Source: Strix aluco
Lineage: Eukaryota > Chordata > Aves > Strigiformes > Strigidae
Direction of reading: 5' to 3'
Length of the DNA: 64,000 nucleotides
NCBI RefSeq assembly: GCF_031877795.1
Contig: NC_133932.1
Coordinates: 73,769,937-73,833,936 of the forward strand
Shown here: piece by piece, positions 26,501 through 40,015 of the stretch
How the letters are laid out: each line of letters begins with the position of its first letter
Numbering within the stretch: the first letter of the stretch is position 1
The notes under the pieces: model-generated
Told to the model about the DNA's origin: nothing
What the model saw: only the letters and a program-made list of their open reading frames with translations
Databases searched by the model: none
Translations under genes and position numbers: made by a program

Positions 26501-27750
26501 TGAAACGGTGATACTAGCTTCAAAAATCCCAGAAAAGTTACAGAAAACTCACTTCTGCTGATGCTTAGGCTACTTCCACATGGTACAACAGAACTGTAAA
26601 AGACTTTGCAAGCAAATGGGTAAAAGCGGTAAAATAAATGTCATCTCTTTCCAACTTAGGTCTAACTAAGTAAGCTTAGGTCTACTAAATTTAATGCACT
26701 GCTCATTTTTATTATCCTTACTGTAACAACTGTATACATTAATCTCTAATCATGTGATCACTAGTAATTATTTGGATTTGTTTCTTTTGGAGGTATAAAT
26801 AAAGGGCACTGACGTTTCACTACAGCAGCCTAAAAAAAAAAAATCTAACACAAATACATACTTTTACCTTGTATGACACTCCTTTCTATCACACCACCCA
26901 CTCTGCCTTGGGAAATCCCACCTCAAACGCACAAGCAGACTAATATCAACAAATAGTTTGCCTGTACATTAGCGAGGAGAGCTTGGGGCAGAAATGAGCT
27001 TAGATCACACTGCTCTTTTTAAAAGGTTACTTCAGTTTTCTATGAAAATTGCCTGGGTGAAATCCTGAAGCCATGATGTTTAGGCACATAACACTTTCTG
27101 GTCACTATTATAATACAAATAGTAAAATGAAAACAGGGAAAGTGTCTTTTCAGTTGCAGTTTGAAATATATGTATGCATAACCATAAAAACCAGTAATAA
27201 CCCAGGACAGAATACCTGCAAGTATACTCTACCATTAATGTTATTTTAAATTATTTAGCACATTAACGACTTCCCACCTTGCATAATATAAAATTTCAAG
27301 GAATAAAACACTAATCTCATGCATGGCACACTTTAAATAAACTCTTAAGAGAAGCAACAAATCATTGTGCTAACCATGACTCCAAAAAGCTCATACATAC
27401 AGCAGTGAATACTGAAGAGCCTCCCATTGTTCTGAACTAATACATTCTGTACTACTTTTGTAGCAAGTTCCTTTAATAGCATCCGTTGTACATCTCAAAC
27501 AAATGGAATATATGGACAGAGATACCAAAAAAGTATGAGAAAGACATAAAATGGTTCATTTACAATGCTGCAAATGTAAAAGTTATCTGGAACATCTTAA
27601 TAAAGCATCAGACCTTTCCAAGTTTAATTTCACTCTTTAGGCAAGTACAGACATGACATACATTTAAAAATGGACATTCTTTTACCACTTTTCACAAATC
27701 AAGGTACAGTGCAGGTACTCCCCCCACCCCACCCCAAAGAAGAGCATCAA
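23510..27750 (-). other. ABHD13: probable long 3' UTR of ABHD13
   Basis: The stretch after the ABHD13 stop has no coding signal and no interrupting gene. Minus-strand AATAAA signals occur at several points, for example near 26203-26208, 26090-26095 and 23527-23535. A UTR of several kilobases is in line with the long 3' UTR known for mammalian ABHD13. Which signal is used cannot be told from sequence. Confidence 0.4.
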
Positions 27751-28764
27751 TTATATTATTGTTACGTTAGATGATGTTTTCGCCATTTCTTCAGGGGAGT
27801 GACTCTTTATTACTTCTTTGATGAACTGTTCAAGTGCAGTGAAATAACCCTGGCACTGCCAAGTGTCATTATGAGTTCCATCAGGAAAGATCGCCAATCT
27901 CTTAGTCCGAGCTGGGGATAATTCATAAAGTTGCTTCATCATAACTGGTGGGATTAACTGGTCAGACAACCCAGAGATGAAGAGAGAAGGCATTCTGCAC
28001 TGAGAGATTTTTCTGTAGGACAGAAATTTATTTTTGTAGCACCATAAAGGAAGGTATCTCATTGGAAAGAAAGAAAACAAAGTGCTGGCCATGTATGGGA
28101 TGCTAAGAAAGGTGTTCTCCACCACGATGGCAGAAATCCTATGGGAATTTTCAGAAGCTAAGTGAATAGCTACTGCTCCCCCCAAGGAACGGCCAAAAAG
28201 AAAAATTTTTGTTTTATCAAGATCAGATCGAGTCATCACATAGTCTAACACAGCCTCAGAATCTAAGTACAAACCTTCTTCACTTGCTTCTCCTTCACTT
28301 TTTCCATACCCTCTATAATCGACAAGAATCAAGTTTACTTTCAGGTTTACCAGCATTAACAAAGCATTTGGCAACCTGTGGCCAATGTTGCCTGCATTCC
28401 CATGAAAGTAAATGATGGTTGGAGAATACGCTGCATTGTCTCCTGTGTATCTCAGTAGAATAAGATTGAGAAGAACTCCATCTTTGGTTTTGATGAAGAT
28501 ATTTTCATGTGGTATACCAGTAGGCATAGGAACATAAAGGCGTGATGAAGAGGGCTGTTCAGGAAAGTAAAGCAGCACATCCTGGAATTTATATAATATA
28601 CCTGCTATTGATACAAATATTAATATAAGTAGTATAATGCCTCCGTACAAGTGAAAAGTTACTATCAAGGGTAAAAGACAAATACGGCAGAGACTCCAAG
28701 ACCAGGAAGCCAAAGCTAGTAGCCATCTTTTAACAAAGGTCCAAAGCATCCATGACTTTTCCAT
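27751..28764 (-). CDS. ABHD13: ABHD13, membrane-anchored alpha/beta hydrolase
   Basis: One intact coding exon of 337 residues, the same length as human ABHD13 and nearly identical to it. The N-terminus ([20 protein letters not shown]) is followed by a hydrophobic membrane segment at about residues 37-57, so the protein is a predicted type II membrane hydrolase. The alpha/beta-hydrolase core has an oxyanion-type motif [10 protein letters not shown], the nucleophile elbow GRSLGG (Ser193), Asp268 in SGLSDQ and His298 in DGTHND. Substrate and physiological role are not well established. The upstream in-frame Met (28815) lies before a TTTTTTCAG acceptor and is intronic, so ATG 28764 is the start. 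The gene is transcribed leftward from a promoter shared with LIG4. Confidence 0.98.
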   Translation of the reverse strand: MEKSWMLWTFVKRWLLALASWSWSLCRICLLPLIVTFHLYGGIILLILIFVSIAGILYKFQDVLLYFPEQPSSSRLYVPMPTGIPHENIFIKTKDGVLLNLILLRYTGDNAAYSPTIIYFHGNAGNIGHRLPNALLMLVNLKVNLILVDYRGYGKSEGEASEEGLYLDSEAVLDYVMTRSDLDKTKIFLFGRSLGGAVAIHLASENSHRISAIVVENTFLSIPYMASTLFSFFPMRYLPLWCYKNKFLSYRKISQCRMPSLFISGLSDQLIPPVMMKQLYELSPARTKRLAIFPDGTHNDTWQCQGYFTALEQFIKEVIKSHSPEEMAKTSSNVTII

Positions 28765-28799
28765 TGTAGAAGTCAGTGATCTTTTACTCCAAGTAAATC
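28765..28799 (-). other. ABHD13: ABHD13 exon 2, 5' UTR part
   Basis: A polypyrimidine tract and CAG acceptor end at 28800. The 35 bases from 28799 to the start codon are the untranslated part of the coding exon. Confidence 0.8.
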
Positions 28800-28801
28800 C
28801 T

Positions 28802-31800
28802 GAAAAAAACCCCAAACATATGTATAAATATAGGCAAAAGAAAAAGGAAGTGATTTAAGCATTCATACTTGCAGAAGAGTAATGGCAAGTCAATACATTA
28901 AAGCATAAATATCAAACTGGGTGGCAAACTCCCTTTGAATTTTTGGAAACCACTCAACTCCAAAACAAGCAGAAAAGCAATCATAAGTGAAAAGCTTTAG
29001 AACTCTTCAAAATCCCATTTACATTATTTCAGCAGGCAAGATCCATCAGTAGCACTAGAAAATTGGTTGACTGGGACCATAACTTATGCTTTCCCCCAGT
29101 CTTCCCTACCAACCAACAAAACAACCATACAGACTGTTATCACCAGTTTGTCAAAGCTTCTCACGTAAGTAATTCTAGAATCCAGAGAACACAAACAAAA
29201 ATAGCCCTTATTTCTAAGTTGCTACTGATTAAGAGCAAGAGGAGCATTCAATAAGCCTCTGCACTTCACTCTGCAACCAGCGGCGGCTCACAATGCATAT
29301 CGGGTCTGCTATCTTTTAGTGGCTGTCTTTCAGAATCTTGATCAACTGTGATTACAGAGCAACATATAAACTGGTCAGAAGACAGACACTCCTTTATAGT
29401 AAGATATCACATTATAGTTATATTTATGACAGCTGTTTTGCTGTATTTGGATTGGTTCTGATTTATAATAATGGTTTTCCACTATCAGATCAGTAATCCA
29501 TATTAAATCTTTAACTGAATGAAAGATTGTGTCCTCATACAAGACCACCAAAAACAGTCAGCTAACTACCTTATTCTCTGATCAATGAAAAGCACAACTT
29601 CTGAAAAGTCCAAACATGAAAACAGACTGATGACAAAAACATACACACAGCATAAAATGAGAGTGATGTTAACAATAATGGATTAAATCTTCGTTCCAGC
29701 CATAAGAGATAGTTATGCCTCACCTCATACAAAGAATTTCTCACACTGCTGGGTTCAAGTGTAATATGGAAATAGGCAAAATCTGTCAAACCTACATGAG
29801 AACTACAGTAACCATTCAGTTGCCACTGAGCTGAGTAACCATACTGCCTGGAAGTGACAACACAAGCTCACTTGTTTAAGAACACTCTAATTTATAGAGT
29901 TGATAATAATTACATGTATTAGACACAAAGTTGTAACCTCCTAAAATGATGTAGTGCAGTCAGAAGCTGAACTAACTCCAAAGCAGTCTGACATGCAGAG
30001 ATGCATCCAAGCATTCAATTAAGTCACAGGACCCACGCCAAAACAAGCTGCACGGCCTAATACTACTGGAGAGAGATGCAACTGCACAAGCCAATTTGGT
30101 AGGATCGAGTGATAAATGGTGACCTCTGCAGTCACAGCCTTTGTACTCCACAAATATGATAGCACCCAACATGAACAGGAAAAACTGCCATCTCTATTTT
30201 ATGCAACAATTAGATATAAATCAGAAATAAATCTGTTACATCTTAAGATTCACAGATTAACCAAAGGCAACATGAAATTAAACTTTTATATAGTATATCT
30301 ACTCCAAATATGGAAAAAAATGAAGTAGTCTAAAGAGGAGTTATCCTAACTTTGCTATCTTATATTATTTATGAGTTCAATATCCACATCCAAGTATGCA
30401 CAAATATTGTCTATATGAAAATTTAATTCTTCTGATCCATTTCTCTAGTAAAGAAGTCACAGTAATTAGAAAACAAATACTTCAATTTGTAAGAAAACTT
30501 CCTAATTAAGCTGACAAACACTTCCTGCATTACATTTTGACTATAAGAACATTGATAATGACACAGTAAAAACAAAAACCACTCTCCTTATCTACGCTAT
30601 TCAAAGTTTTGCTGACCTTCTTACAAAATGAGACTACAAAAATGCTTTCTCAACAAGACATTCATAAGAGATCCATCATTAAAAACAACTATTAAAACCC
30701 AAAGAAGCCATAAAAATCTTACTTAAGGTGATGAAGTTTTGCAGCTAGCTATCCCATATACACTAAGGATTGCTATTTGAAGAGTGATACTCACAGATTA
30801 TTTTAAAAGCCATGTTAGTTTCATTTGTGCGCTGCTATTTTAATTTCAGTAAGATAATATTTATCAAAATGCTATACTACTGAGATACTGCTGCTGTGTG
30901 ATTACTTCTGATAAATATAGGTATATATAAAAACTTTGCTACTCAAGTTGCAAGACCAATGCATCCTACAACTAGAACTCAACGTATGGTAGCTAGCAGG
31001 AAGGGTAAACTACACAGCCACAAATGTTTCATACTCACCTACACATTTAAGTAAAGCTGACTACTCTGCACTGATGAACAACTATATGACTATTAAAGTT
31101 TTTTCACAGCTACGTGAAACTTCACTAGTTCCGTCTATTTCCAGGCTTGAATCAGACCATGTTTCTTACTTCACATCTTACTTCAAAATCTGTTAACTAG
31201 AGAACTAAGATAAAAGTTTCTCCTAGGTTCTTCCCCACCTCCTTCCAATACAAACTGAAAGATTACTAGAAAGGAAGATGATGGCTTCTCAAACAAGCAC
31301 ACAGGCTTAGAAGAGAGTCTAAACCAAGACAGTACAAGCTCATTCTCAGCAGAGCTACAAACCATGCTTTCTATGGAGCCCCAAGTATCAGACCTTCCAA
31401 ACATTATCTTGTTTGACCTGAACAGTAGAAGATGATACAAGCAGAACCAAATTTCCACTTAAAGGACAAAAATAAAAAGGGTAAGCTAATATAGTAATTT
31501 TCAGTGAGTGATAAGGTGTTCCTAAACACTTTTTGAAGTGGATGAGATTTGAGACTGCTCAACATACTGGAAGAGTATCCCCCCCCTGCCCCCCCAAAAA
31601 CATCTCTTTTTGGTCTTCATTTCCCATTACTGTTGTGCTGGATGGAAAGTTACAAACCTTTCAGTTTACAATATAACATTTTATGATGCAAAAACTCTGT
31701 GTTGAATTATGAAAAGCACATGTTGTGATTCTCCTGTATGACTAATTTTTGCGACTAACAGGACACTGGGAGAATCAGGGAAGGAAAGGGAGAACAATAT

Positions 31801-34800
31801 ATTTAGACTTTGATGTCTAAGCTGGTCAACCTGAGAAACAGAGTGGACCTGCCACCTGGACAAGCCCGTTTCTCTTCCTAGACAAGACTACTTTGCTCCT
31901 AGACTACAAGAACCACTTATGGACTTGCTCTGTAACTGTCTGATGTCCCAGTTAAAGCAAGAAGCATGCACCCCTTTACGTCTTCTAAAAGAGAACTTTT
32001 AAATCAATTTGTCACCTGCAAATATGACTAGTTAATTATGGTTTTTAAATGGCTGACTCTTTAACAGGATTATCTCAGTTACACTGCCTTCTACTGTTAG
32101 AAGTATCACAGCTCTACAGAGAGGTGGCATGAAATATCATCCATGTATTACAGATGAAGACACTGGAACCAAGGGCAGTCAGCAAGCTGGCCAGTGGAAG
32201 GTCTTCTGTTTCATCCAGGGAAGTAAGGTTTCTCTACAGATTTCCTTTTCAAATCCTCTGGATAAAACATTAACCCCTTGGAAATCATTCTTATTTCACT
32301 AAAACACACTTGTTTTTCTGAAGGAACATTATATTGCACTATATTTAAAGTAATTGTCATAACTTTGCCAATGACAAGGTTTTCCTATAACAAGAAGTCA
32401 CATCCCATTTTACACAGCAACAGTATTTTATAATCGCTGAATATTTAAACTAAGTTAGAGACTACAAAAACAAGCATAAGGGAGATATTTTGTTCTTTAA
32501 ACTTGTCATGAAAGTCAATGGCTGTGACAAGTACACAGTTGTCAAGAGCAGACCCATACAGTTTTACCTGGTAGATGTTTTCTTAGGTAACTCTTATATT
32601 AATGGAAATTCCTACAAAAGCTGTTCTTGTTCTTAACTACTCATACTACTAGAAATACTTCCTAACACTTAACAGGGAGACCAAAAAACTTAAATTCTTT
32701 ACTTCTAGTTCAATGTTTATTAACCTCCAAATATGTAACCTACTTTCAATTTCTCCAGGCTATATAAACTCAGTTCCTCTATTCTTTCCTCACAGATGAT
32801 GTTTTCTTAATCACTGATATGGTCAGAGGTCTTTCCTCCAGCATCTATCTGCTTCACATTTCCTCCCGTCCCTCTGATAATGCTGCATTAGAAAGGCTAG
32901 CCTTTGTCAAAATTGGTGGTTCCTACAAGTTGTTTTTTTGATGATGCTTGTAAAGTTAAGAGACAAGTAGAAAAGACAGACAACATTTAAATACAAAGTT
33001 CAATCATGAAAACCATTAACACAGAACAGCAATGCAGCCCAATTCAACTATGCCTCTGGCTTAAAGGCCGTTAAAGACCAGTTCAGTTTACACAGCCACA
33101 GAACTGTATTGTCTCGCAGAAATGAAATTTGGAAGTGATGAGTTTCAACTTTATGCCACAGGGATATATACGTATGTAGATATGCACACACACATCTGTA
33201 TCCATACATCTCTACTGCTAAATCCACAGTTCAGGAATTATGGCAAACCTCTATGCTCTATCAGATGAGCTACAAATCCCATAATTAAGTAACTCCTGAA
33301 AATATAAATCACTCATAACAATAAAAATTCTGAAGGAAAAATAGTCTTTATGATCAAGACATTTTAATAATATTCTGCTGTGCCCTAATGTTATTCTTAC
33401 ATGGTTAATGTAGTTATCAACTGAAGATCATAAAAACTCAAGTGCATACTTAAAGTACCTGGCAATAATTTTTCATACATTTTGAAAGGCAATTGAAATT
33501 ACTCTTGTATTTGCTACAAACGCTGTTGTATTTTTTGTCTTTGTCTACATTTTTAATATCAAAAAGTGCTATTTTCACCCACTAATCACATTATACAACA
33601 TTTACCTGTGGATGTGATGATTTCCCAGGCTTCATCTCTGCCTGAAAGACAATTCCATTTATGAACTTTGAGTGCAATTGCCTTTGAATTACACACATAA
33701 TTACCGTTTATATTGTTACTTGAAAAAAAATTAAGAAGTGCTCACAGACAACACCCTTAGAAGTTACATCTTCTTTACGGATGAAACCATACATATCATG
33801 TTCATGCTCCTCCTATCAAGCTCAGCTCTTGTTTGAAACATCTGATAAACCTGAAAACAACATCTTATAACGAAGCTCAAGAATCACATTGAAATGTCCT
33901 GGACTATACATACAACACACAGCATAAAACATACATAGTGCATGATAACAATGTTATGATAGATTTACATTGCCTCCTTAAAGCTAACTTTGAATGTATG
34001 AGCAGCCTTAAAGTCAGTGTCAAGAAGAGCATTCAGGTGTTTAACAGCTGCTTTCTCATTAAAGAGCTTTTAAAAAAAAAAAAGTTAGTTTTAACACTCA
34101 CTGCAATCCTTCAGATTTCATGGTTTCAAAAGACAAAATGAGGTATTTCTTAAGAACACAGAGAAATATCTAAAGAATTGTTTCTTTACTGCACTTCCTT
34201 TCCCTAGACTTCACCTCCTCCTGAGACAGACAAGATTTACACACGTTTTACATTTATTTGTATTTATACAGAACACTTCTGTAAGTAGAAATATTAAGTC
34301 CTGAACTGTCAAAAATTAGTTTCAGAGGGGGGACTAACCTGGAAGAAAACCTAAAAGTTTAGTAAGGACAGGAGAAATACCCTTTTTTTAGTACTAGAAT
34401 ATTACAGAGACTCATTAAAATAAAATAAAAAAAGTTAAACCAGCAAAGTACCTACTCCTAGCCAAGGAAAAAGCAGCATAAGACCAATTGATTGTCAGAC
34501 ATTTAAGAGCTCTGACTTTTAAAATCAGCAAGCCACCTCTCCTAACTATTTCAAACAGCAAACTTCCACAGCTGTGCATCAACTGGTACATATTTTCATA
34601 ACTGAAAGCGTTTCCCCCTTAACTCTTACTATACTCCCCCTCCCAACTGACAAATCTTAACGAACCTTACAAACACACTCTGAATTATGATGGTACTGTG
34701 TAAAAAAAACAGAACAAAGCAAGGACAGATACGATATTAGAACCTCAGCTTTCTAGTGAGCATGGGCTCCTAAAACACATTACTTCCCAAACACGTTAAA

Positions 34801-35166
34801 TTGTTTCCATTTTTACCTAAAAAGAAACGTTCTGCTCAGCCTTTTCAATACATTTACTTGGCACGTTAAGCAACATCAAAGTTATCATCATCTGGCCTAT
34901 CTTTAACACGCATCCCCATTGGCGGAAATCGTTCCATAGGGCAGCGGAGACAAACGAAACACTCGAGCAAGATCTTGCGGCGAAGATGCAAAAGCCGTCC
35001 CAGGGCTTCGCAGGAAGGCACCTGAGGGAGCTTTTAAGGGCGCTGTCACGGCACCGCGTCCTCGGGAGAGACGCCCCGACAGGCCGGCGCCGGAGTCCCA
35101 GGCGCCCAGGGGACAGCACCCCGCCTGCCAGCCGCTCCCGCCCAGGGAGCCCCCGCGTCTACTCAC
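28802..35166 (-). other. ABHD13 intron 1, no other feature recognised
   Basis: About 6.4 kb of AT-rich intron between the proposed non-coding exon and the coding exon. Short open frames here have no family signature, and I saw no mobile element. Confidence 0.55.
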
Positions 35167-35460
35167 GGCGAGACCCCAAACACCAAATCAAATCCCGACC
35201 TGCCGGCCGCCCCCCGCCGCTTTTGCCCCCCGCAGGCGCGTCCCAGCCCCCCCTGCCGCGGCCTCGGGGCCGGGCCGGGCCGGGCCGGGCCCCCACCACC
35301 TCCTCCTCCTCCTCCTCCTCCCCCAGCTCCCTCCCGGGGGGCGGGGCGGGGCTGGCCCAAGGCCAGGCGAGACCCACCCGCCGCATCCTCCCGCGCGGCC
35401 GCGGCGGGGCCGCCGGCGGCGCCTCAGGCCAGCGCAGACCCCAACGCACAACTTCAACCA
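35167..35460 (-). other. ABHD13: predicted ABHD13 non-coding exon 1
   Basis: On the minus strand a strong donor, CGCC|GTGAGT, lies at 35167/35166 inside the CpG island and faces the acceptor at 28800. The right edge (transcription start) is a guess within the island. Confidence 0.5.
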
Positions 35461-35584
35461 CGGCTCCTTCCGAGGTAGGAAGTCACGCCCGCCGCCGCCG
35501 CCGCTTCCGCTTCCGGGTCAGGGGCCGCCCGCTCTCCTTCCGCCCCCCCGGGCTCCGCCGGCACCTCCCCGTCGCGGCGGTGAC

Positions 35585-35596
35585 TGCGCAGGCGCG
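35585..35596. promoter_or_regulatory. NRF1-like site
   Basis: TGCGCAGGCGCG is a one-mismatch version of the NRF1 palindrome (YGCGCAYGCGCR). It sits between the two predicted transcription starts. Confidence 0.55.
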
Positions 35597-35659
35597 GCCG
35601 CCGCCGCCGCCGCCGCCGCCATACCCGGGGCCTCCCCGCGCGGCTGGAACCGCTAGGCC

Positions 35660-35760
35660 CGGGGAGGGGCACACACCGCCGTGTCAACGGGGCGCCCCTC
35701 CTCTTCCGGGGCGGAGGGTGGCCGCCGTGACCCCGGCTCCGCGGGTATCCCTGGCTCCGC
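35660..35760 (+). other. LIG4: predicted LIG4 non-coding exon 1 (3' part)
   Basis: A near-perfect donor, CCGC|GTAAGT, follows position 35760 in the CpG island and matches the acceptor at 36404-36405 before the LIG4 start. The left edge is unknown. Confidence 0.55.
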
Positions 35761-36405
35761 GTAAGTCTCCTTTGGGGATGGCCGCGCTTCCACCCTCCCT
35801 TCTGCCCGTCTTCCCGCCCCCCCCCATCTTCCCGCTGGTCCGCTCCGGGGAGGGGGCGGCCGGTGCGGAGCGGAAGGTGCTGCCTGGGTGCTGCCTGTTC
35901 CCGCCCCGTGACCATGGCAACGCCGTAGACCGGAGGGCGCGGAGGCTGCCCGCGGGAGGAGCACCGGCCGCTGGGCCCCCACCGAGGGCGGTACCTGGCC
36001 GCGTAGGACCCCGCTCCCTCAGCGCCGCCCGCGGCGGGCCCGGCGGGTCTCCTTCGCCGCCGGGGAGCTGCCGGGCGGCAGGAGCGGGCCGAGGGCGGGG
36101 CGGTGTCGGGGCCGGGCTGTGCCCCGCGGAGGGGGGCGGCGGCGGGGAGCGGTGCCTTCTCCTGCCCCGCAGCCCTCTCGTCTCGGCGATGCCTTGTGTC
36201 AGTGTCGCAGCCCGGCAGCTGAGTTTCACCATAACTAAGTACAGCGGTACCACCTGGTCACCTTTAAGTAAAGATAACGGTAAAATCCTGGTTAGAAAAA
36301 TAAGAAAATCAGTAAATCCTAATTAGAGGGTTTTTTTTTTTTTTGAGACAGAATAACGTGCTGGCATTTTCTTTCTCTACAAATATAAACTTCTTTTGTT
36401 CTTAG

Positions 36406-36422
36406 TGAAAAACGGACTCTTG
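36406..36422 (+). other. LIG4: LIG4 exon 2, 5' UTR part
   Basis: The acceptor TTGTTCTTAG ends at 36405. The 17 bases to the ATG are untranslated. Confidence 0.75.
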
Positions 36423-39161
36423 ATGGCATCCACACCAGCTTCCCAGCCTTCTTCTAAAAAAACTGTGGCCTCTCACGTGCCTTTTGCAGATCTGTGTTCT
36501 ACTCTGGAGCGAATACAGACGTGTAAATCTCGTCCGGAGAAAACCAAGTACTTCAAGGATTTTCTGGATTCCTGGAGAAAATTCCATGATGCTCTTCATC
36601 AAAAAGAGAAAGATGTCACAGATTCTTTTTATCCAGCTATGCGACTTATTCTTCCACAGTTGGAAAGAGAAAGGATGGCATACGGAATTAAAGAAACTAT
36701 GCTTGCAAAGCTGTATATTGAACTGCTTAATTTACCAAAAGATGGAAAAGATGCTGCAAAGCTTTTAAATTACAGAACCCCTTCTGGCTCACGTGGAGAT
36801 GCTGGAGATTTTGCAATGATCGCATACTTCGTGTTAAAACCTAGGAGCCCAAAGCAAGGCAGACTGACAATAGAACAAGTCAATGAACACTTAGATGTGA
36901 TAGCTAATAATAATGCTGCTAAAAACAAGGGTCTGTTAAAGAAAAGTCTTCTTCAGTTAATTACCCAGAGCACAGCACTGGAACAAAAGTGGCTCATCAG
37001 GATGATTATAAAGGATCTAAAGCTTGGTGTTAGTCAACAGACTATATTTTCCATTTTTCACCCTGATGCTGTTGAATTACACAACGTCACAACTGATTTG
37101 GAAAAAGTGTGCAGACAACTGCATGATCCCTCTGTCTCACTTAGTGATGTTTCTATCATGTTGTTTTCTGCCTTTAAACCAATGCTTGCTGCTATTGCTG
37201 ATGTCCAGCAAATTGAGAAACAAATGAATAACCAGATATTCTACATTGAAACTAAGCTGGATGGTGAACGTATGCAGATGCACAAAGATGGAGATGTGTA
37301 TAAATATTTTTCCCGAAATGGCTTTGACTATACTCAGCAGTTTGGCGCTTCCCCGCTTGATGGTTCATTAACGCCATTTATTCATAATGTATTTAAGAGC
37401 AATGTACAAAATTGCATTCTCGATGGTGAAATGATGGCTTACAATCCTGAGACGCAAACCTTTATGCAAAAAGGAAACAGATTTGACATAAAAAGAATGG
37501 TGGAGGACTCTGATCTGCAGACTTGCTTCTGTGTGTTCGATGTATTGATGGTTAATGATCAGAAGTTGGGGCACGAAGTACTAAGCAAAAGATATGAAAT
37601 CTTAAGTAGTGTATTTACCCCAGTAACTGGCAGGATACATGTTGTACATAAAAAAAGTGCCAGCACAAGAAAAGAAGTAATTGATGCTTTAAATGAAGCA
37701 ATAGATAACAGAGAGGAAGGGATTATGGTGAAAGATCCCAAGTCCACCTACAAGCCTGACAAACGTGGAGAAGGCTGGTTAAAAATCAAGCCAGAATACG
37801 TCAATGGGCTGATGGATGAACTAGACCTTTTAATTGTTGGTGGTTACTGGGGGAAGGGCTCACGTGGTGGAATGATGTCTCATTTTCTGTGTGCTGTTGC
37901 AGAGACACCCCCTCCAAATGAAAAACCTACCGTTTTCCACTCTATTTGTCGTGTTGGCTCTGGCTATACTATGAAGGAATTGTATGATCTAGGTTTGAAA
38001 CTGGCTAAACACTGGAAGCCCTACCATAGGAAGGACCCTCCCTGTAACATTTTGTGTGGAACTGAAAAACCTGAAATGTACATTGAACCTTGCAATTCTG
38101 TCATAGTTCAGATCAAGGCAGCCGAGATTGTTAACAGTGATATGTACAAAACTGACTGTACTTTGAGATTCCCCCGAATTGAGAAGATAAGAGAGGACAA
38201 AGAATGGTACGAGTGCATGACTTCAGACATGTTAGAAGATCTCAGAAGCAAAGCAGAAGGGAAGCTGGCATCTAAGCACCTTCATGTAGATGAGTATGAT
38301 GAGCCGCAAGAGAAAAAAAGGAAAACTGTATCAAAGGTGAAGAAGATAATTGGAATAGCTGAGCAGTTTAAAGCTCCTGATCTTTCTAGTGTAAAGAAGG
38401 TTTCAAATGTATTTGAAGATGTGGAGTTTTGTGTTATGACAGGAACGGGAAAATGTTCAAAGTCTGAACTGGAAAGCAGAATAGCAGAATGTGGTGGTAG
38501 TGTGGTACAGAACCCAGGGCCGGAGACTTACTGTGTCATTGTAGGAGCTGAGAATGTCAGAGTGAAAAACATCATTGCTTCCAACAAATATGATGTGGTG
38601 AGGGCAGAGTGGCTCCTTCAGTGTTTTCAAACCAAAATGCTGGTGCCTTGGCAGCCAGCCTTTATGATTCACATGTGTCCTGACACAAAAGAACATTTTG
38701 CTCGCGAGTATGATTGTTATGGAGACAGCTACATGACAGACACAGATGTTGTACAACTCAAGGACGTGTTCTTGAGAATGAAAGACAATAAGGTGATGCC
38801 CTTGGACATGATTGCAGAGTTAGAAGAACGTTACTCATGGAACAGCTGTCATCTCAGTATATTCAGAGGAAACACTATTTATGTGGACTGTTACAATGTT
38901 GTTAACGAGCCCAGAACCAAAATCCATGGAACAAGGCTATCAATTAGAGCTTTGGAGCTCCGTTTTTATGGTGCAAAAGTGGTCTCTCACCTTGAAGAGG
39001 GTGTCTCCCATGTTGTTATAGGGGAAGATCATTCCAGGGTAAAACAGATGAAAGCACTCAGGAGAACATTTGGGAAAAAATTTAAAATCGTATCTGAGCT
39101 GTGGGTGACACAGTCAGTGGAGGAAGGAGTCGCAAAGAATGAAAGTCAGTACTTAATTTAA
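36423..39161 (+). CDS. LIG4: LIG4, DNA ligase IV
   Basis: ATP-dependent nuclear ligase that seals double-strand breaks in non-homologous end joining and V(D)J recombination, working with XRCC4 and XLF. One exon encodes 912 residues (human 911). The DNA-binding domain at about residues 1-245 contains [19 protein letters not shown]. The nucleotidyltransferase domain has motif I ETKLDGER with the AMP-accepting lysine at residue 278 (human K273), DGEMMAY (motif III), EEGIMVK (motif IV) and GWLKIKPEY (motif V). The OB fold follows, with [16 protein letters not shown] at its end. BRCT1 runs from about 655 to 745 and BRCT2 from about 809 to 912. Between them is the XRCC4-binding linker, including [13 protein letters not shown]. 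The upstream in-frame Met (36396) lies before the TTCTTAG acceptor, so ATG 36423 is chosen. The N-terminus is a few residues longer than human. No frame damage is seen. Confidence 0.98.
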   Translation: MASTPASQPSSKKTVASHVPFADLCSTLERIQTCKSRPEKTKYFKDFLDSWRKFHDALHQKEKDVTDSFYPAMRLILPQLERERMAYGIKETMLAKLYIELLNLPKDGKDAAKLLNYRTPSGSRGDAGDFAMIAYFVLKPRSPKQGRLTIEQVNEHLDVIANNNAAKNKGLLKKSLLQLITQSTALEQKWLIRMIIKDLKLGVSQQTIFSIFHPDAVELHNVTTDLEKVCRQLHDPSVSLSDVSIMLFSAFKPMLAAIADVQQIEKQMNNQIFYIETKLDGERMQMHKDGDVYKYFSRNGFDYTQQFGASPLDGSLTPFIHNVFKSNVQNCILDGEMMAYNPETQTFMQKGNRFDIKRMVEDSDLQTCFCVFDVLMVNDQKLGHEVLSKRYEILSSVFTPVTGRIHVVHKKSASTRKEVIDALNEAIDNREEGIMVKDPKSTYKPDKRGEGWLKIKPEYVNGLMDELDLLIVGGYWGKGSRGGMMSHFLCAVAETPPPNEKPTVFHSICRVGSGYTMKELYDLGLKLAKHWKPYHRKDPPCNILCGTEKPEMYIEPCNSVIVQIKAAEIVNSDMYKTDCTLRFPRIEKIREDKEWYECMTSDMLEDLRSKAEGKLASKHLHVDEYDEPQEKKRKTVSKVKKIIGIAEQFKAPDLSSVKKVSNVFEDVEFCVMTGTGKCSKSELESRIAECGGSVVQNPGPETYCVIVGAENVRVKNIIASNKYDVVRAEWLLQCFQTKMLVPWQPAFMIHMCPDTKEHFAREYDCYGDSYMTDTDVVQLKDVFLRMKDNKVMPLDMIAELEERYSWNSCHLSIFRGNTIYVDCYNVVNEPRTKIHGTRLSIRALELRFYGAKVVSHLEEGVSHVVIGEDHSRVKQMKALRRTFGKKFKIVSELWVTQSVEEGVAKNESQYLI

Positions 39162-40015
39162 AGTAGTTTTTAAGCTTGGAGCGAAAGCATTCTTGTTGGC
39201 ATGGTTGGACTTGGATATTATGAGGTTGCCTTAAATTTTTTGTGTGTTTTCATGTCTGTTTAAGGCTGTCTCTGGCTAAAGAGTTACACTGTATTGTTGA
39301 AATCAGAGGAAGGCTTTTAATTATACTGTTGCGGAAGCAAGAGGATGCTAAGCTGTGTTGGAGGAGGAAAAAACCACCACAAGATAAATAATGTAAGCCT
39401 TTTACTTCACCAGCAGGTCTCTGGAGAGATCTGATATTTTACCCAAGAGAATTCCTAGCTATTAATAGTGCTTGCCTTCATTGTTCAAAATGGAGACAAT
39501 AATTTACTATTTTATGGAGATTCTACTATTTAACATATTGTTTATTTATCAATTTAAAATCACATTCATGTTTTTGTGGAATAGTTTTGTGGATATTCCA
39601 TATGCTATAGAATTCAGTAATTTATAAACTTTGTACGATTTTAATTTGTTTACACTGGTTTTAGTATTGAGCCCCACACAGCCTCAGTAGCACTTTGGTT
39701 TTAGGAGATTGCATTGATCCCATGGTTTTTTGTGTAAAATAGAACCTAAACTTCTGATTGAGGTGCTAATGAATTAATAATGACCTATATATCAGTAAAA
39801 TACAAATCAATTACTTAAAAACTGTCATGACCTCCTGTGCTCATTACAGTTAAACCATGAAGTGCAACAGGGCTAGGCTTTTACACTTATCTATCAGTTT
39901 ACCTTTCAAAAAATGTCTCGTAAGCTGTTTCAGTAGTGTAAGATTAATTTCCAAATATGCAGTTCAATATATTTTTTGTTAATTGCTAAATAAAACCTGT
40001 TTTTAAAGTCTGCCT
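39162..40015 (+). other. LIG4: LIG4 3' UTR
   Basis: AT-rich non-coding stretch from the TAA stop to just past an AATAAA at 39989-39994, which is followed by a T/GT-rich element. The exact cleavage point is estimated. Confidence 0.65.
39989..39994 (+). terminator. LIG4 polyadenylation signal (AATAAA)
   Basis: Canonical hexamer about 830 bases after the LIG4 stop, with a T-rich downstream element at about 40020-40032. Confidence 0.65.

Larger units (their letters stand above)
34960..36220. promoter_or_regulatory. CpG island, bidirectional ABHD13/LIG4 promoter
   Basis: The only extended GC- and CpG-rich block in the left 40 kb lies between two divergent genes. It contains GC boxes, GCC and CTC trinucleotide runs, (CCGGG)n near 35268-35290, ETS-like CTTCCG elements near 35504-35516 and an NRF1-like site. 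No TATA box is evident. LIG4 and ABHD13 are also head to head in mammals. Confidence 0.88.

Noticed and set aside
28765-28815. ABHD13 start 17 codons upstream
   Set aside because: The extension crosses a clear TTTTTTCAG acceptor, and the 337-residue start matches the family.
34986-36326. 446-codon plus-strand open frame, and several long minus-strand frames, across the CpG island
   Set aside because: Composition is Pro/Arg/Gly/Ala-rich as expected from stop-poor GC-rich DNA. The frames overlap on both strands and cross the predicted splice donors of ABHD13 and LIG4.
36396-36422. LIG4 start nine codons upstream of the chosen ATG
   Set aside because: These codons lie before or across the splice acceptor at 36404-36405 and are not in the mature mRNA.
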